A stretch of 64,000 nt of DNA from Glutamicibacter sp. JC586 (GTDB lineage Bacteria > Actinomycetota > Actinomycetes > Actinomycetales > Micrococcaceae), in assembly GCF_009805585.1 (NCBI RefSeq), contig NZ_VHIN01000010.1, positions 682,001-746,000 of the forward strand, in the 5' to 3' direction. This document shows positions 62,603 through 64,000 of this stretch, piece after piece. The notes beneath the pieces were generated by a model, which searched no databases, had not been told where the DNA came from, and saw nothing but the letters and a program-made list of their open reading frames with translations. Numbering within the stretch: position 1 is the first letter of the stretch; each line of letters opens with the position of its first letter. Both the position numbers and the translations under genes were made by a program.

Positions 62603-63991
62603 TCAGCTCAGGTGAATGTCATCGATTCCATCTGGAATCCACTGATCTTTTTCCCAGCGCAGATTTTTTGCCAACGGCAATTGGTGTGAGGCACTTTCGA
62701 TAATGTGCATGAGGTATCCCCCGGTATTGGGGAAAGCCACGAGATCTCCCTTGGCGACTCCTTGGGGGAACTCAAAACGACGACGCAAGATGAGTTCTTC
62801 CTCGATGCAGTACGCTCCTACCAAAAACCCGCTGTAGTCAGCTGAATCTCTTACTGGCTGTTGGGCCGTCTTGATCAGAATGGGGTCAACAAGAAAATCA
62901 GCTGATGTTGAACGGCATTGGGTTCTGTTCATATGCAGCCCCACCAAAGCGACCGAGTCGCTACGTGTTTTGGTGAAAGCAACTTCTGCAAGGGTCAGGC
63001 CACAACCATCAAGTAGCGACCGTCCAGGTTCACACCGAAGCTGAATTCTTCTCTCCCTGAGCATCTGCGCCACCGTTTGTTTTCCGTCAGCGCTCTGAGT
63101 AGAAAGAATCTGGCGTAGCCACTGCCCTCGAATCAGTGGCTGATGATACGGATACACTGCCTTGCTGGCATTCGGCCCGTTAGCCCCTAACCGATCAGAC
63201 TTCCAGGTAATTGATTCATCACCTTCGGGTAGCTCGGCGAGCGCCTCCCAGAATCCGTTCCACTGCTGCGAGTCATCAAGATAAGACATGGGGATTCCTC
63301 CGCCCATATCCACAAATTTCACTTCATGCCCTGCCTCATTCAACTTGTCTACAAATTCCAAGGACTCCTGAATGACCAGTGCACGCTGTTCACCGCTATA
63401 CCCGTTGAGGTGGAAGTGCGCTCCCACCACTTCAATAGATTCTTTAGCCTCACTGCCCGACAAATATTCAAGCCACGCTCCTGCCTGAAGCCCGAATCTG
63501 GTAGCAGGGATTTCTGGTTGATCCGAGGCGAGTCGCAGTGCCACTTGCACCGGCTTGTCAGCTGCGCCGGTGATGTCCAAGAGCTCTTCAACTTCATCGA
63601 TATTGTCCAGGCTCAAAACCACATTGTTCGCTACTGCCAGTTCAAGCAACGCCCGAGATTTGACCGCCGCGGTGACAATCAATGACTCAGCGCTCAGTCC
63701 ACGTTTCAAACATTGATCTAATTCGTGGAAACTGGCAACATCGACTCCGCAACCTTCGGCACGTGCTTTGTCGATGGCGCCCAGGGTCTTGTTCGCTTTG
63801 CGGGCCAGATAGATCTGGAAGTCTATTTCATACTCCGCTGCAGCATCACGTAACTCAGTAATGTTTTCCGCCATGGAATCAAAGTTGTGCAGGTTCAGCG
63901 GTGACCCGTACTCACTGATCAGTTTTTGGCAGAGCTGCGGGTCCTGAACAAGTTCGTTCATCCATGGCTGTAAGCGAGCCGTAAGTGGCAT
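62603..63991 (-). CDS. Y4yA-like PLP-dependent decarboxylase-fold enzyme (ODC/DAP decarboxylase superfamily)
   Basis: 462-residue enzyme with the alanine-racemase-type TIM barrel. The PLP Lys is in LARKANKT at about residue 65, and HFHLNGYSGEQ, GGGIPMSYL and the C-terminal EPGRSLLDGCGLTLAEVAF are the fold III hallmarks. It matches the Y4yA family, whose members sit in siderophore or sugar-related clusters, rather than LysA or SpeC. The substrate is unknown and no pathway genes are adjacent. ATG begins nine bases from the window edge, with CGGAAC before it. Confidence 0.85.
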   Translation of the reverse strand: MPLTARLQPWMNELVQDPQLCQKLISEYGSPLNLHNFDSMAENITELRDAAAEYEIDFQIYLARKANKTLGAIDKARAEGCGVDVASFHELDQCLKRGLSAESLIVTAAVKSRALLELAVANNVVLSLDNIDEVEELLDITGAADKPVQVALRLASDQPEIPATRFGLQAGAWLEYLSGSEAKESIEVVGAHFHLNGYSGEQRALVIQESLEFVDKLNEAGHEVKFVDMGGGIPMSYLDDSQQWNGFWEALAELPEGDESITWKSDRLGANGPNASKAVYPYHQPLIRGQWLRQILSTQSADGKQTVAQMLRERRIQLRCEPGRSLLDGCGLTLAEVAFTKTRSDSVALVGLHMNRTQCRSTSADFLVDPILIKTAQQPVRDSADYSGFLVGAYCIEEELILRRRFEFPQGVAKGDLVAFPNTGGYLMHIIESASHQLPLAKNLRWEKDQWIPDGIDDIHLS

Positions 63992-64000
63992 AGTTCCGTG

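Noticed and set aside
1-64000. tRNA, rRNA, prophage or insertion-sequence genes
   Set aside because: No transposase, integrase or phage structural motif and no cloverleaf-like sequence was recognised on either strand.

Overview
The window looks like a stretch of chromosome from a high-to-moderate-GC Gram-positive bacterium of the Micrococcaceae (Arthrobacter / Glutamicibacter type). This is inferred from the gene families (CGNR zinc-finger regulator, VanY-type peptidase with SH3b domains, fused ECF ATPases, IclR-controlled galactonate operon, Y4yA-like PLP enzyme), from the frequent GTG/TTG starts with good GGAG-type ribosome sites, and from lipobox-bearing binding proteins. No rRNA, tRNA, IS element, prophage or CRISPR array was found. 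The species cannot be fixed from the sequence alone.

Layout. 1-9 kb: the 3'-truncated end of a GMC oxidoreductase, an EamA exporter beside a divergent CGNR regulator, a TetR regulator divergent from a small membrane protein, an RraA-like protein, an APC permease and small membrane proteins, then an unrecognised HTH-protein/ORF pair. 9-18.5 kb: an FMN-dependent hydroxy-acid (lactate) oxidase, MATE exporter, secreted SH3b-VanY carboxypeptidase, MFS and CPBP protease, aquaporin, FUSC membrane protein and LysR regulator. 18.6-24 kb: a heterodimeric ABC exporter with a strong terminator, a pterin dehydratase and three small charged proteins. 24-30 kb: an SDR, a membrane protein, thiol peroxidase Bcp, aldehyde dehydrogenase and butanediol-type dehydrogenase. 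30-37.3 kb: an MFS transporter, a four-gene peptide/nickel-type ABC importer (with its two ATPases fused), and a lipoprotein that closely resembles cyclohexadienyl dehydratase PheC.

37.3-41.2 kb is the clearest accessory segment. It holds a Fic protein under a three-box operator, a tiny ORF, and a HipBA module under a repeated operator. The HipB has an unusual C-terminal tail of four exact 13-residue-period repeats. 41.2-46.6 kb: an Old Yellow Enzyme, a complete ECF importer (S, T, fused A1A2) and a nucleoside hydrolase, which together suggest nucleoside salvage. 46.8-50.2 kb: a translationally coupled NUDIX hydrolase plus a PLD-nuclease/SF2-helicase/DUF3427 protein, a plausible antiviral or DNA-quality system. 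50.4-55.5 kb: the De Ley-Doudoroff galactonate operon (dgoK-dgoA-dgoD-transporter) with a divergent IclR regulator. 55.5-60.8 kb: a KdpDE-like two-component system without kdpFABC, divergent from a 653-residue APC permease. 60.9-64 kb: a PAP2-diacylglycerol kinase fusion and a Y4yA-like PLP enzyme.

The best candidates for something not yet described are the Fic/HipBA island with the repeat-tailed HipB, the NUDIX-helicase pair, and the KdpDE/APC pairing.
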